Below, in pieces: positions 1 to 6,950 of a DNA stretch of 16,170 nt (its first letter is position 1; the number at the start of each line of letters is the position of its first letter). Origin of the DNA: an uncultured Lachnospiraceae bacterium (GTDB lineage Bacteria; Bacillota_A; Clostridia; Lachnospirales; Lachnospiraceae); contig CAMWMM010000045.1 in assembly GCA_947175285.1 (NCBI GenBank), forward strand, positions 1 to 16,170, in the 5' to 3' direction. The position numbers were made by a program, and so were the translations under genes. The notes below the pieces were generated by a model. It saw only the letters and a program-made list of their open reading frames with translations, was not told the DNA's origin and searched no databases.

Positions 1-435
1 TGGTATGTATGGGGATGGTGTGAAAAGCGCAGAGACTTTCGATTATTCAAATTGAACAGAATGGATCAGGTGAAAATATCAGAGCAGGAGTTCTTAAAAA
101 GGCAGGTGCCAATGCCGGATTTAAGCGATGAGAGAGTATTCCCCGGTGGAATAAAGGTTAAGGCACTATTTGAGCAGGACTGTAAATGGAGATTGATAGA
201 GGAATATGGAACAGAAAGTTTTAGCGTGCAGCAGGATGGAAAGCTTTTATTTCAATCAGATTACACAAATAAGGATAACCTGATTACGTGGCTGCTATCA
301 TTCGGGGAAAAGGCAGAATTACTGGAACCAGAAGAAATACGGGAGGAAATTAAGGTTAGCATCGAATGTATGAAAAAGATATATGAGGGTGAAATTTACT
401 CTATAAAAGAACAAAAAAGGAGAACTGATTTATGA
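1..435 (+). CDS. WYL-domain transcriptional regulator, C-terminal part (5' end outside window)
   Basis: The frame is open from base 1, so this is the 3' part of a longer gene whose N-terminal HTH lies upstream. The first codons read W-Y-V-W-G-W-C-E and continue with R-R-D-F-R-L-F-K-L, matching the core of a WYL domain (the triad here is WYV) with its conserved arginines. The last ~60 residues, ending in ...LLEPEEIREEIKVSI, match the WCX C-terminal extension of YafY-like DeoR/WYL regulators. Such proteins bind DNA through an N-terminal HTH, and the WYL domain senses a ligand or nucleic acid; the ligand here is unknown. The stop codon overlaps the start of the next gene (ATGA), so the two are translationally coupled. 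A TTG at 52 is not a real start because homology continues upstream of it. Confidence 0.9.
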   Translation, partial: WYVWGWCEKRRDFRLFKLNRMDQVKISEQEFLKRQVPMPDLSDERVFPGGIKVKALFEQDCKWRLIEEYGTESFSVQQDGKLLFQSDYTNKDNLITWLLSFGEKAELLEPEEIREEIKVSIECMKKIYEGEIYSIKEQKRRTDL

Positions 436-797
436 GATACACATGGATTGACGAATATTTACTTAGCAAGGAAGGTGTGACAAAAGATCTTCAGAAGGAT
501 TGGAATTGGATTCGTTATCAAATAGGTGGGAAAATGTTTGCAGCAGTCTGTTTGAATGAGAATGACGAGCCATATTATATTACACTGAAACTGGAACCGG
601 CAGAGGGTGATTTCCTGCGGCAGCAGTATGAGGATATCATTCCCGGATATTATATGAATAAAACTCATTGGAATTCAATAAAACCAGATGGGGAAGTGCC
701 GGATGATTTATTGAAGGACTTACTGGATAAATCGTATCAACTTGTGCTTGGGGGATTTAGTAAAAAGAAACAGCAGGAAATTATGAATGCCCAATAA
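432..797 (+). CDS. MmcQ/YjbR family DNA-binding-like protein
   Basis: This 121-residue protein has the hallmarks of the MmcQ/YjbR (DUF419, CyaY-like fold) family: a central 'YEDIIPGYYMNKTHWNSI' block and a C-terminal helix with 'LLKDLLDKSYQLVLGG'. Family members are about 115-120 residues, so it is full length. The fold is a double-wing type and members are annotated as DNA-binding, but no cellular role is firmly established. It starts within the ATGA overlap with the WYL regulator gene, which is its probable means of translation. The pairing of a WYL regulator with YjbR and VOC proteins suggests one small operon. Confidence 0.9.
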   Translation: MRYTWIDEYLLSKEGVTKDLQKDWNWIRYQIGGKMFAAVCLNENDEPYYITLKLEPAEGDFLRQQYEDIIPGYYMNKTHWNSIKPDGEVPDDLLKDLLDKSYQLVLGGFSKKKQQEIMNAQ

Positions 798-825
798 ATC
801 AAAAAGTATAAGGAGAAAAATAGGT

Positions 826-1248
826 ATGCAGATTACACCAACACTTAATTTTGGAGGAAATTGCCGGGATGCTATTCAAATGTATGCAAAAGCATTCGGA
901 GGGAAAATAAACTGCTTAATTACTTATAGAGAAGCAAATGACCCGGCGTATATGCCGCTTCTTAATGAAAATCAAAAAGACTATATTTACCATGCGGAAC
1001 TCATACTGGATAATCAAAGGATAATTATGTGTGATCATGTAGATATTGAATTTCAAACTTGCTATTCTAATTTCCTGACTATTATGTATGATACAAAAGA
1101 AGAAGTACAGAGAGCATATGAAATCATGAAAGAGGGAAGTAAAACCATTTATCAGATGGAAGCGACACCTTATAGTTCTTGCCGGGTAGTTTTCGTTGAT
1201 AAATTTGGAATTCGTTGGGGAATCATGACCGAGCAGACTGAGAGATAA
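826..1248 (+). CDS. VOC family (PhnB/glyoxalase-like) protein
   Basis: The protein is 140 residues when started at ATG 826, which has AGGAG 10 bases upstream. An in-frame ATG at 787 lies inside the preceding gene and adds 13 residues unlike the family. The N-terminus 'ITPTLNFGGNCRDAIQMYAKAFGGK' is the typical PhnB-like opening (F-x-G-x-C/A-x-x-A-x-x-x-Y-x-x-A-F-G-G), and the C-terminus 'VVFVDKFGIRWGI' is the matching closing strand (DpFGhxWxI). PhnB-like VOC proteins form dimeric beta-alpha-beta-beta-beta folds, some binding metals. Substrates are mostly unknown, and the glyoxalase or demethylubiquinone methyltransferase names often attached are not evidence of activity. It is the last gene before the terminator at 1274-1299. 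Confidence 0.88.
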   Translation: MQITPTLNFGGNCRDAIQMYAKAFGGKINCLITYREANDPAYMPLLNENQKDYIYHAELILDNQRIIMCDHVDIEFQTCYSNFLTIMYDTKEEVQRAYEIMKEGSKTIYQMEATPYSSCRVVFVDKFGIRWGIMTEQTER

Positions 1249-1273
1249 TTAAGTCATGCCGGCAAATTCTGAA

Positions 1274-1299
1274 TCGTCGCTGCCGAGCGACGAATTTTT
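1274..1299 (+). terminator. Rho-independent terminator after VOC gene
   Basis: A perfect 8-bp stem (TCGTCGCT / AGCGACGA) with a GCCG loop is followed by A and five T residues. It lies 25 bases after the VOC stop codon and closes the WYL-YjbR-VOC unit. Confidence 0.88.
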
Positions 1300-1421
1300 G
1301 TATTAGTATATATTTTATTTTAGTACAAACTTGGAAATAGTAAACGGATGGGAGATGTGATAAAATAAGCGCAGTTTAAGCAGCCTGCGTAATGAAATCA
1401 GAAGATTGGAGAGATATTGAA

Positions 1422-2429
1422 ATGAACATAAAAGAAATACTTGATACAAATTTTAGAGGAAATATATGTATCGTGCAGAACGGAAAAGTTTTATATGAAA
1501 GAGTAAATGGGTTTGCAGATTTGCCAAATGAAATCCCTAATACAGCGGATACAAAATTTGCGAGCGCATCAGCAGGAAAAGTATTTGTTGCTGTAGGAAT
1601 TTTACAGCTGATTGAACGAGGAAGAATAAAGTTTGATGATACACTGGGGATGTTGCTTGATATTCCATTAAATGATATTGATAAGGATGTTACAGTCAGA
1701 CAGCTTTTAAATCACACATCGGGCGTTCCGGATTATTTTGATGAAACTATTATGGACGAATATGAAGAATTATGGGTAGATTATCCTAATTATAAAATCA
1801 GGCATAATAGTGATTTGCTTCCATTGTTTATCAATAAGCCGATGATGTACCCGAAAGGCGAGAAATTCCAATATAATAATTCCGGGTATGTATTGCTTGC
1901 AATGATTATAGAGAAAGTTACGGGAATGTATTTTGACCGGTATCTTAAAGAGAATATTTTTGATATATGCGGTATGGAATCAACGGGGTATTATGAATTA
2001 GATAAGCTGCCGGCTAAATGTGCGAATAGCTATATTTATTGTGCTGATACAAATGATTATCGCATAAATATCTATTCAGTTGATGCAAAAGGTACGGGTG
2101 CGGGCGGGGCATTTATTACCGTAAAAGATATTATTAATTTTTGGACTAACTTATTGGAAGGAAAATTAATCTCAAGAGAGCTTGTTTCAGATATGCTTAG
2201 TAAACAGAGCGGAGATGGCGCTGACGCAGAAGAAGGGTATTATAGCTATGGCATGTGGATAATTGATAATCCGAATGGCAGAGATTTTGCGTATTTTCAG
2301 GGCTGTGATCCGGGAGTTAGTTTTATTTCGGAATACAATCCGAATAATGGGATTATTTCCGTTCTGGTAAGCAATTACGGAGATAATGTTTGGAGAGAAA
2401 TGCGAAAAATAAGAGAGGGTCTTTATTAA
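1422..2429 (+). CDS. Serine hydrolase, beta-lactamase / penicillin-binding-protein fold (PF00144)
   Basis: The protein is 335 residues from ATG 1422, chosen because GGAGAG lies 8 bases upstream; the in-frame ATG at 1392 has no ribosome binding site. The acylation motif S-A-G-K (Ser50, Lys53) sits in 'FASASAGKVFVAVG', and the second motif Y-N-N (Tyr151, Asn153) sits in 'FQYNNSGYVLLAMI'. The block 'LLNHTSGVPDY' is characteristic of PF00144. The third motif, normally K/H-x-G, appears as 'GCDPG' (about residues 294-298). No signal peptide or membrane segment is seen, so it is probably cytoplasmic and more likely an esterase or peptidase-like hydrolase than a secreted beta-lactamase. It appears monocistronic, flanked by hairpins at 1274 and 2470. 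Confidence 0.9.
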   Translation: MNIKEILDTNFRGNICIVQNGKVLYERVNGFADLPNEIPNTADTKFASASAGKVFVAVGILQLIERGRIKFDDTLGMLLDIPLNDIDKDVTVRQLLNHTSGVPDYFDETIMDEYEELWVDYPNYKIRHNSDLLPLFINKPMMYPKGEKFQYNNSGYVLLAMIIEKVTGMYFDRYLKENIFDICGMESTGYYELDKLPAKCANSYIYCADTNDYRINIYSVDAKGTGAGGAFITVKDIINFWTNLLEGKLISRELVSDMLSKQSGDGADAEEGYYSYGMWIIDNPNGRDFAYFQGCDPGVSFISEYNPNNGIISVLVSNYGDNVWREMRKIREGLY

Positions 2430-2452
2430 ATACGGGTAAATATTGTCTGATA

Positions 2453-3308
2453 TTACATTTTTCTAAACTTAGAGGGGGTTATCCCCTCTATTTTCTTAAA
2501 GACCTGAATGAAATAGACAGAATCAGAAAATCCTGTCTGGCGGCTTATCTCATCTATGGATAAGTCTGTTGCCCTCAGAAGATATTTGGCGTTATAAATA
2601 CGGAGCTGGGTTATATATTCATGTGGGGCAAATCCGGTGTACTCTTTAAAACATCGTGTCATATGTGTGCGGCTTATGCCAAAGTGATGAGCCAGCTCAT
2701 CGGCAGTAAGGTTTTTCATATAATTTGCCTGTATGTAAGAAACTATTTTCTCAATGACTTCAGTGGTGCTGCGGGTTTTGCTTTGGGCAATTAAAAGGTT
2801 TGTCAGCAGCATATAAAATGTGCAGGAAACCTCGTATTCCATATATAGGGATGCCTTTTGCGTACATTGCAGGATGTGTGTCTGCAATGGCTCATAATTT
2901 GAAAACATGCTGTCAGTAAATTTAACGTTTCCGGATTGCAGATATGATTGAACAAGCGGAGCAGCGGGTGTACCGTTAAAATAAAGACAGGTGCTGATCC
3001 AGTTGTAGCTGTTGGATTGATAATAATATTTTTTGCGGCAGTCAATCAGACAGCCGTCCCCTTTTTTTGAGAAGATAACTTCGTCCGTTATATTTTAAGT
3101 ACCCCTCCCCGTCTAATATATACCGGATTTCATAAAATTCCTGATTGTTTCCCTCGGTGTAGTAATCATAGGATGTTTTCAGCAGGCTAAAAGCTTCCGG
3201 ATAAATCAAGGTTTCTTTGGCTTTACTGCTGACAATAAATTTTGGCATGATATGTTCCGTTCCATAAGTAAAAGAGTGCTTGATTAATGGTAAAAAATCA
3301 TAATTCAT
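2453..3308 (-). pseudogene. AraC-family transcriptional regulator, frameshifted
   Basis: Two adjoining minus-strand frames together make one AraC-type protein. The N-terminal part (start ATG at 3308, AGGAG 10 bases upstream) is a cupin-like sensor with '...YEIRYILDGEGYLKYNGRSYLLKK'. It then goes out of frame and stops at 3042. Skipping one base in the run of seven A residues before GGGG (plus-strand T run 3062-3068) restores 'KKGDGCLIDCRKKYYYQ...' and joins it in frame to the C-terminal part. That part carries both HTH motifs ('LTADELAHHFGISRTHMTRCFKEYTG' region and 'SIDEISRQTGFSDSVYFIQVFKK') and the ending 'EGITPSKFRKM'. The repaired protein would be 284 residues, normal for the family. It is divergent from the EIIC gene at 3467 and may have regulated it. 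The defect could be a real mutation, a homopolymer sequencing error, or a site of slippage. Confidence 0.88.
2470..2496 (+). terminator. Terminator-like hairpin after serine hydrolase gene, inside the convergent araC-type gene
   Basis: An 8-bp perfect stem (TAGAGGGG / CCCCTCTA) with a GTTAT loop is followed by TTTTCTT on the plus strand. It lies 41 bases after the serine hydrolase stop. The same bases encode the C-terminal ...IEGITPS... of the minus-strand AraC-type gene, so the hairpin doubles as coding sequence. It is nearly identical to the terminator at 13757. Confidence 0.65.
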
Positions 3309-3466
3309 AATGCATATCGCTCCTATATGGTTCAAAATCTATGTTTTATAATTCGTTTTTCTATATGAGTATAGAATAAAAAGCTATACAATGCAAACAT
3401 AGAGAACTGTATATAGAGTTTTAAATTAATGTTTTGGCTGTGTAATGCCGAAAAGGAGGAGCGGTT
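3309..3466. promoter_or_regulatory. Divergent intergenic region between the araC-type gene and the EIIC gene
   Basis: This AT-rich stretch must hold the promoters for both directions. A short perfect inverted repeat, CTATA-TGAG-TATAG, lies at 3361-3374, with related TATAGA/TATATAGAG elements nearby. TATACAAT at 3385-3392 is a possible plus-strand -10 and TTATAA near 3348 a possible minus-strand -10. Neither has a convincing -35 partner, which would fit activator-dependent promoters. This is a weak call. Confidence 0.3.
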
Positions 3467-4504
3467 ATGAGAGTAAAAGAATTTTTAAAGAAGAAGGATA
3501 TTGTTATTTCGCCCAAACGGTATGGGATTGATGCACTATCTCAAATGGCTCAGGCGGTATTTGCTTCGTTATTGATTGGCTTGATATTTAAAACGATTGG
3601 AGAACAGGGACGGAATTTTGTGGGGGAATATGAGATTTTTACATATTTTACAGAACTGGGAAGTTTTGCTATGAAACAGGTTGGAGCAGCTATTGGCATA
3701 GCGGCTGCATGGGCATTAAAAGCGCCGCCGCTAGTCATGTTTACAAGTGCGGTAACGGGAGCGCTTGGAGCCAGTATCGGTGGAGAAGCAGCAGCGCTTG
3801 TTTCTGCAATTGTGGGGGCAGAATTTGGCAAGGCAGTGTCAAAGGAAACGAATGTTGACATTCTTGTTACTCCGGGAGTGACGCTTTTGGCAGGAGGAGT
3901 TACGGCAACCTTCGTAGGTCCGGTTGTAAAACTGCTGATGAGTGGAATCGGTTTAATCATTATGAAGGCCACTGAGTTACAACCTTTTTTCATGGGAATG
4001 ATTGTATCAGTAATTGTAGGGCTTGTTCTGACATCGCCGCTCTCCAGTACGGCTTTATGTATTATGCTTAATCTGTCGGGAATATCCGCAGGTGCAGCAG
4101 CAGTTGGCTGCTGTGCGCAAATGGTCGGATTTGCGGCGACAGGTTATAGGGATTGTAAGATAGGAGGGGTAATGGCAATGGGACTTGGTTCTTCCATGTT
4201 CCAGTTTCCTAATATTTTAAAGAATCCTTGGATTCTGTTGCCGCCGACATTATCTTCTATCATCATAGCGCCTATTGCTACCTGTATTTTAAAAACGACA
4301 AATACACCTGCCGGAGCAGGAATGGGTACTTGCGGGTTTGTCGGACAGATTTTCACATTTACGGATATGGGAATCAATGCAAAATCTATCATATCCGTAG
4401 CACTGTTGCATTTTGCTTTACCTGTTTGCTTATCTTTGTTTTTTGACTGGATTTTGAGGAAAAAAGGAAAGATAAAAGCAGGAGACTATTACTTTAAGTT
4501 ATAA
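3467..4504 (+). CDS. Membrane PTS sugar transporter subunit IIC (PTS_EIIC_2, PF13303 type)
   Basis: The protein has 345 residues, preceded by AAGGAGGA 6 bases from the start. It is almost entirely hydrophobic, with about 8-10 membrane segments and glycine/alanine-rich turns ('TSAVTGALGASIGGEAAAL', 'TPGVTLLAGGVTATF'). The overall sequence matches the stand-alone EIIC proteins of PF13303, which lack the EIIA and EIIB domains of classical PTS permeases. No EIIA, EIIB, HPr or sugar-metabolism gene is nearby, so the substrate cannot be inferred and phosphorylation-coupled transport is not proven. The divergent AraC-type gene is the obvious candidate regulator, but it is frameshifted in this sequence. 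No clear terminator follows before the ABC genes. Confidence 0.87.
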   Translation: MRVKEFLKKKDIVISPKRYGIDALSQMAQAVFASLLIGLIFKTIGEQGRNFVGEYEIFTYFTELGSFAMKQVGAAIGIAAAWALKAPPLVMFTSAVTGALGASIGGEAAALVSAIVGAEFGKAVSKETNVDILVTPGVTLLAGGVTATFVGPVVKLLMSGIGLIIMKATELQPFFMGMIVSVIVGLVLTSPLSSTALCIMLNLSGISAGAAAVGCCAQMVGFAATGYRDCKIGGVMAMGLGSSMFQFPNILKNPWILLPPTLSSIIIAPIATCILKTTNTPAGAGMGTCGFVGQIFTFTDMGINAKSIISVALLHFALPVCLSLFFDWILRKKGKIKAGDYYFKL

Positions 4505-4529
4505 TATTTGGAAAATGAAAGGTGGAAGC

Positions 4530-4568
4530 ATGCAAAAAGAATATGAAACAGACTTGTTGGGAGCTTGA
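4530..4568 (+). other. Short leader ORF, 12 codons, with an in-frame UGA; possibly a decayed 35-codon gene
   Basis: A strong ribosome binding site (AAAGGTGG, 4518-4525) precedes ATG 4530, which encodes MQKEYETDLLGA and then TGA at 4566. Beyond that stop the same frame continues for 22 codons (KIPSKCCIIKQTTYAKHRKE...) and ends with a TGA at 4635 that overlaps the ATG of the ABC ATPase gene (ATGA). The geometry suggests either a regulatory leader peptide or a formerly longer small gene, translationally coupled to the ATPase and interrupted by TGG-to-TGA or a similar change. I do not recognise the peptide. Confidence 0.35.
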
Positions 4569-4633
4569 AAAATACCCTCCAAATGTTGCATAATAAAACA
4601 AACAACATATGCAAAGCACCGAAAGGAATCCCC

Positions 4634-5452
4634 ATGATTGTACTTAAGCACATTGTAAAAGAATACAACAAAAAAGTCGTTTTAAATGATATTGATTTAA
4701 CGATAGAGCAGGGACAATCGCTTGCATTTACCGGTAAAAACGGATGTGGGAAAAGCACATTGCTAAAAATAATTGCAGGACTTGTAAGACCTACAGCGGG
4801 AACAGTCTGTCTTGAGAAAGGAAAATTGATTCACTATGTGCCTGAACATTTCCCGCAAATGCGTCTTACGGCAAAGCAGTATTTGCTTTATATGGGAAAG
4901 ATGGAAGAAATTGAAAATGCGGAATTAGAAACGCGTATACAAGAGTTGGCAGAAGATTTTTTTGTATCGAATATGTTGGACATTCCCCTGAAATATTTGT
5001 CAAAGGGAAGCCTGCAAAAAATCGGCGTGATACAGGCACTGTTAAAAGAACCGGATATTTTGCTATTAGACGAGCCGCTGTCCGGGCAGGATGTGATGTC
5101 TCAACAAGTATTTATACAAAAAATGAGGGAACTGCAAAAGCATAATGTCACAATTTTAATGTCCTGTCACGAGCCCTATCTGGTAGATGCCATCGCAGAT
5201 GAAGTATACCAATTTGCTGATGGGAAAATTGTTTTATCAAATCATAAATCAACGGGTGAAACGCAGTGGTATACGATGCTTTTCGTAAGAACCAAAAAGG
5301 CGGATATACCGGAAAAGTGGAAAGGACATCTGCAGTTTACAGAGCAAGGGTGTACTTTACGGACAGCAGAGAGTGAGTGTAATCGTGCAATAACCGAAAT
5401 GATAGAGGCCGGATGGAATTTGAGAGGAATGTACAATGAAAGTGATAAATGA
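4634..5452 (+). CDS. ABC transporter ATP-binding protein
   Basis: The protein is 272 residues from ATG 4634 (AAAGGA 6 bases upstream). An upstream in-frame ATG at 4565 would add 23 residues outside the ATPase fold. Walker A is GKNGCGKST (residues 34-42), the signature position reads LSKGS (122-126) instead of LSGGQ, Walker B with the catalytic glutamate is ILLLDEP (142-148), and the H-loop histidine is His179 in 'SCHEP'. The last ~60 residues form an accessory C-terminal domain. It energises export or import together with the membrane protein encoded next, which starts 17 bases before this gene ends. The cargo is unknown. The arrangement of small ORF, ATPase and small permease resembles peptide-export or self-protection transporters, but that is inference. 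Confidence 0.92.
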   Translation: MIVLKHIVKEYNKKVVLNDIDLTIEQGQSLAFTGKNGCGKSTLLKIIAGLVRPTAGTVCLEKGKLIHYVPEHFPQMRLTAKQYLLYMGKMEEIENAELETRIQELAEDFFVSNMLDIPLKYLSKGSLQKIGVIQALLKEPDILLLDEPLSGQDVMSQQVFIQKMRELQKHNVTILMSCHEPYLVDAIADEVYQFADGKIVLSNHKSTGETQWYTMLFVRTKKADIPEKWKGHLQFTEQGCTLRTAESECNRAITEMIEAGWNLRGMYNESDK

Positions 5453-6164
5453 ACTTGTGAAATACCAATATAAACAGTATGTCCTGTCTGCGAAATATAT
5501 AGTACCGTTTATCGGATTATTTGTAGTGTTTCAGGTTATGTATAGTGTGATGCCGATTGATATTGTCAGCAATTTTACGCTAATGAGTCTTATATTGTTT
5601 ATAATTATGGCCGGGGTTGGAATGACTTGCCAAGCGATAGAACCCGAGGTGTCGGAACAGATTATCATTTTGCGTATCCAAAGCGAAAGAAATTATTATA
5701 TTGGGCAGGTGCTGTTTTTTGTTGTTCTTAGTGCCGGGGTTACTTTGCTGTCACTTGTTTATCCGGTTATAAAACACTTCTTGAATGGAAAAATGCTGTT
5801 TACACGAAATATACAGCCGTCAGATATTATAGGGGGATTTTTGCTGATGTTTGCATGCTCTTTTGTGGGCTGCATGTTAGGAGAAATTTTTTCACCAAGA
5901 GTCATCAGAAAGCGCGAAACGGGAATTGTACTGACGATTATTCTCGCATTGATTTCCGTGGTACGGATTGGGATTGTGGCTGAGGCCCCGATATTGAAGT
6001 ATATCTTATGGATTGTGCCGCCGGTGTCTGATATGGTTGGGTGGTTTACGAGAGACGAATTTTTTCAGATGGGAAAGGTACTGGCAGCATTTTTTATATT
6101 AATGGCTTATGGATGTGTATTAGCGGTCATAAAAGTGGAAGTGTCAAGAATCAGGAAATTTTAG
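5436..6164 (+). CDS. ABC transporter permease-like membrane protein
   Basis: The protein has 242 residues with about six hydrophobic segments ('YIVPFIGLFVVFQVMYSV', 'FTLMSLILFIIMAGVGM', 'GQVLFFVVLSAGVTLLSLV', 'GGFLLMFACSFVGCML', 'TGIVLTIILALISVVRIGI', 'VLAAFFILMAYGCVLAVI'), the size and topology of a small ABC-2-type permease. It overlaps the ATPase gene by 17 bases and has GAGGA just upstream of its ATG, so it is translationally coupled to it. I cannot name a specific family or substrate from sequence alone. It is the last gene of its unit; no hairpin terminator is visible before the promoter at 6202. Confidence 0.82.
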   Translation: MKVINELVKYQYKQYVLSAKYIVPFIGLFVVFQVMYSVMPIDIVSNFTLMSLILFIIMAGVGMTCQAIEPEVSEQIIILRIQSERNYYIGQVLFFVVLSAGVTLLSLVYPVIKHFLNGKMLFTRNIQPSDIIGGFLLMFACSFVGCMLGEIFSPRVIRKRETGIVLTIILALISVVRIGIVAEAPILKYILWIVPPVSDMVGWFTRDEFFQMGKVLAAFFILMAYGCVLAVIKVEVSRIRKF

Positions 6165-6201
6165 AGCAGAAGAGGGATTGAGCATAGATAATAAAAAATA
6201 A

Positions 6202-6230
6202 TTGACATCCACGTTCTATAATAGTATAAT
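6202..6230 (+). promoter_or_regulatory. Consensus sigma-A promoter of the 34-codon minigene
   Basis: TTGACA (6202-6207), a 17-base spacer and TATAAT (6225-6230) form an exact match to the housekeeping promoter consensus. Transcription should begin near 6237, about 43 bases before the small ORF. Confidence 0.88.
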
Positions 6231-6279
6231 CAACCACAATTATATTGATATAAGAAACTTAGAGAAAGGAAAGACAGCA

Positions 6280-6384
6280 ATGCAGAATAGATTTCCACAG
6301 CAGTATGTATATTCAGTCGTGCCCGTGTATTACGTCAATCATGGGTTTATTGCTGATGGAAATGATACTGTATTAAGTATTTAA
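6280..6384 (+). CDS. Small protein of 34 residues, unknown function
   Basis: The ORF starts at ATG 6280 with AAAGGA 9 bases upstream, and encodes MQNRFPQQYVYSVVPVYYVN followed by 14 more residues ending in ...NDTVLSI. The centre is rich in tyrosine and valine (YVYSVVPVYYV), moderately hydrophobic but too short for a typical membrane helix; there is no cysteine. It sits alone between a perfect consensus promoter (6202-6230) and an intrinsic terminator (6412-6453), so the transcript would be about 215 nt. I recognise no family. It may be a genuine small protein, or the transcript may act as an RNA with the ORF secondary. Confidence 0.55.
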   Translation: MQNRFPQQYVYSVVPVYYVNHGFIADGNDTVLSI

Positions 6385-6411
6385 GCTTAACAAGATTTGC
6401 AATGTATAAGT

Positions 6412-6453
6412 ACACCATCAAGCGATAGAAATATTGTTTGGTGGTGTTTTTTT
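6412..6453 (+). terminator. Rho-independent terminator of the small-ORF transcript
   Basis: A 10-bp stem (ACACCATCAA pairing with TTGGTGGTGT, one G-U pair) with a 16-base loop runs straight into seven T residues (6447-6453). It lies just upstream of the GNAT gene's ribosome binding site, so that gene may depend on read-through or its own promoter. Confidence 0.8.
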
Positions 6454-6471
6454 ATGAAGGAGGGAAATGTT

Positions 6472-6927
6472 ATGCAATACAGATTAGCAAAACCAGAAGA
6501 TACAAACGAGATATACGAAATAGTACAGGATACAATTAAGAGAGTCTACCCGAAGTATTATCTTCCGGAGATAGTAGATATGTTTTGTGAGTATCATAAT
6601 AAAGAAAATATCAGTGAAGATATTAAAAGTGAAATTACCTATGTGCTTTTGGAGGATAACAAAATCATAGGAACCGGAACGATAAAAGAAAATCATATTA
6701 CAAGAGTATATGTACTGCCGGATTTTCAGGGAAAAGGATTTGGAACATATATTATGAATCAACTGGAAACAGAAATCGGAAAGCAATACGATAAGGCGGA
6801 ACTGGATGCTTCTTTACCGGCATGTAAATTATATTATAGCCGGGGATATCAAACGACAGACCATGGTATATGGGAATGTGCAAACGGTATCATACAGGTT
6901 TATGAGATTATGGAGAAGGAGCTGTAG
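6472..6927 (+). CDS. GNAT family N-acetyltransferase
   Basis: The protein is 151 residues from ATG 6472, chosen for GGAGGG 7 bases upstream; an in-frame ATG further upstream lies in the terminator hairpin region. It opens with the usual GNAT start 'YRLAKPEDTNEIYEIVQDTI'. Motif A, which binds the pyrophosphate of acetyl-CoA, reads 'RVYVLPDFQGKGFGTYIM' (Q-x-x-G-x-G). Motif B is 'AELDASLPACKLYYSRGYQ', with the tyrosines typical of the family. Length is normal for a single-domain GNAT. The acceptor substrate cannot be inferred. The remains of a second acetyltransferase gene follow directly. Confidence 0.9.
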   Translation: MQYRLAKPEDTNEIYEIVQDTIKRVYPKYYLPEIVDMFCEYHNKENISEDIKSEITYVLLEDNKIIGTGTIKENHITRVYVLPDFQGKGFGTYIMNQLETEIGKQYDKAELDASLPACKLYYSRGYQTTDHGIWECANGIIQVYEIMEKEL

Positions 6928-6950
6928 AGATATCTCAGGAGGAAAAGACA

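Noticed and set aside
1369..1390. Short inverted repeat CGCAG...CTGCG upstream of the serine hydrolase gene as an operator
   Set aside because: Only five pairs with no flanking support and no adjacent regulator; too weak to call.
2803..3045. Minus-strand ORF of 80 codons inside the araC-type region
   Set aside because: It is an out-of-frame reading of the AraC gene; the coding signal (sensor and HTH homology) runs in the two neighbouring frames joined at the A7 run.
3550..3993. Minus-strand ORF of 147 codons opposite the EIIC gene
   Set aside because: It is a shadow of the EIIC coding strand; low-complexity Ala/Pro/Thr composition, no ribosome binding site and no family resemblance.
6202..6279. 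N-terminal extension of the small ORF back to a TTG at 6202
   Set aside because: The TTG is part of the TTGACA -35 element, so these codons are not transcribed from that promoter; ATG 6280 has a proper ribosome binding site.
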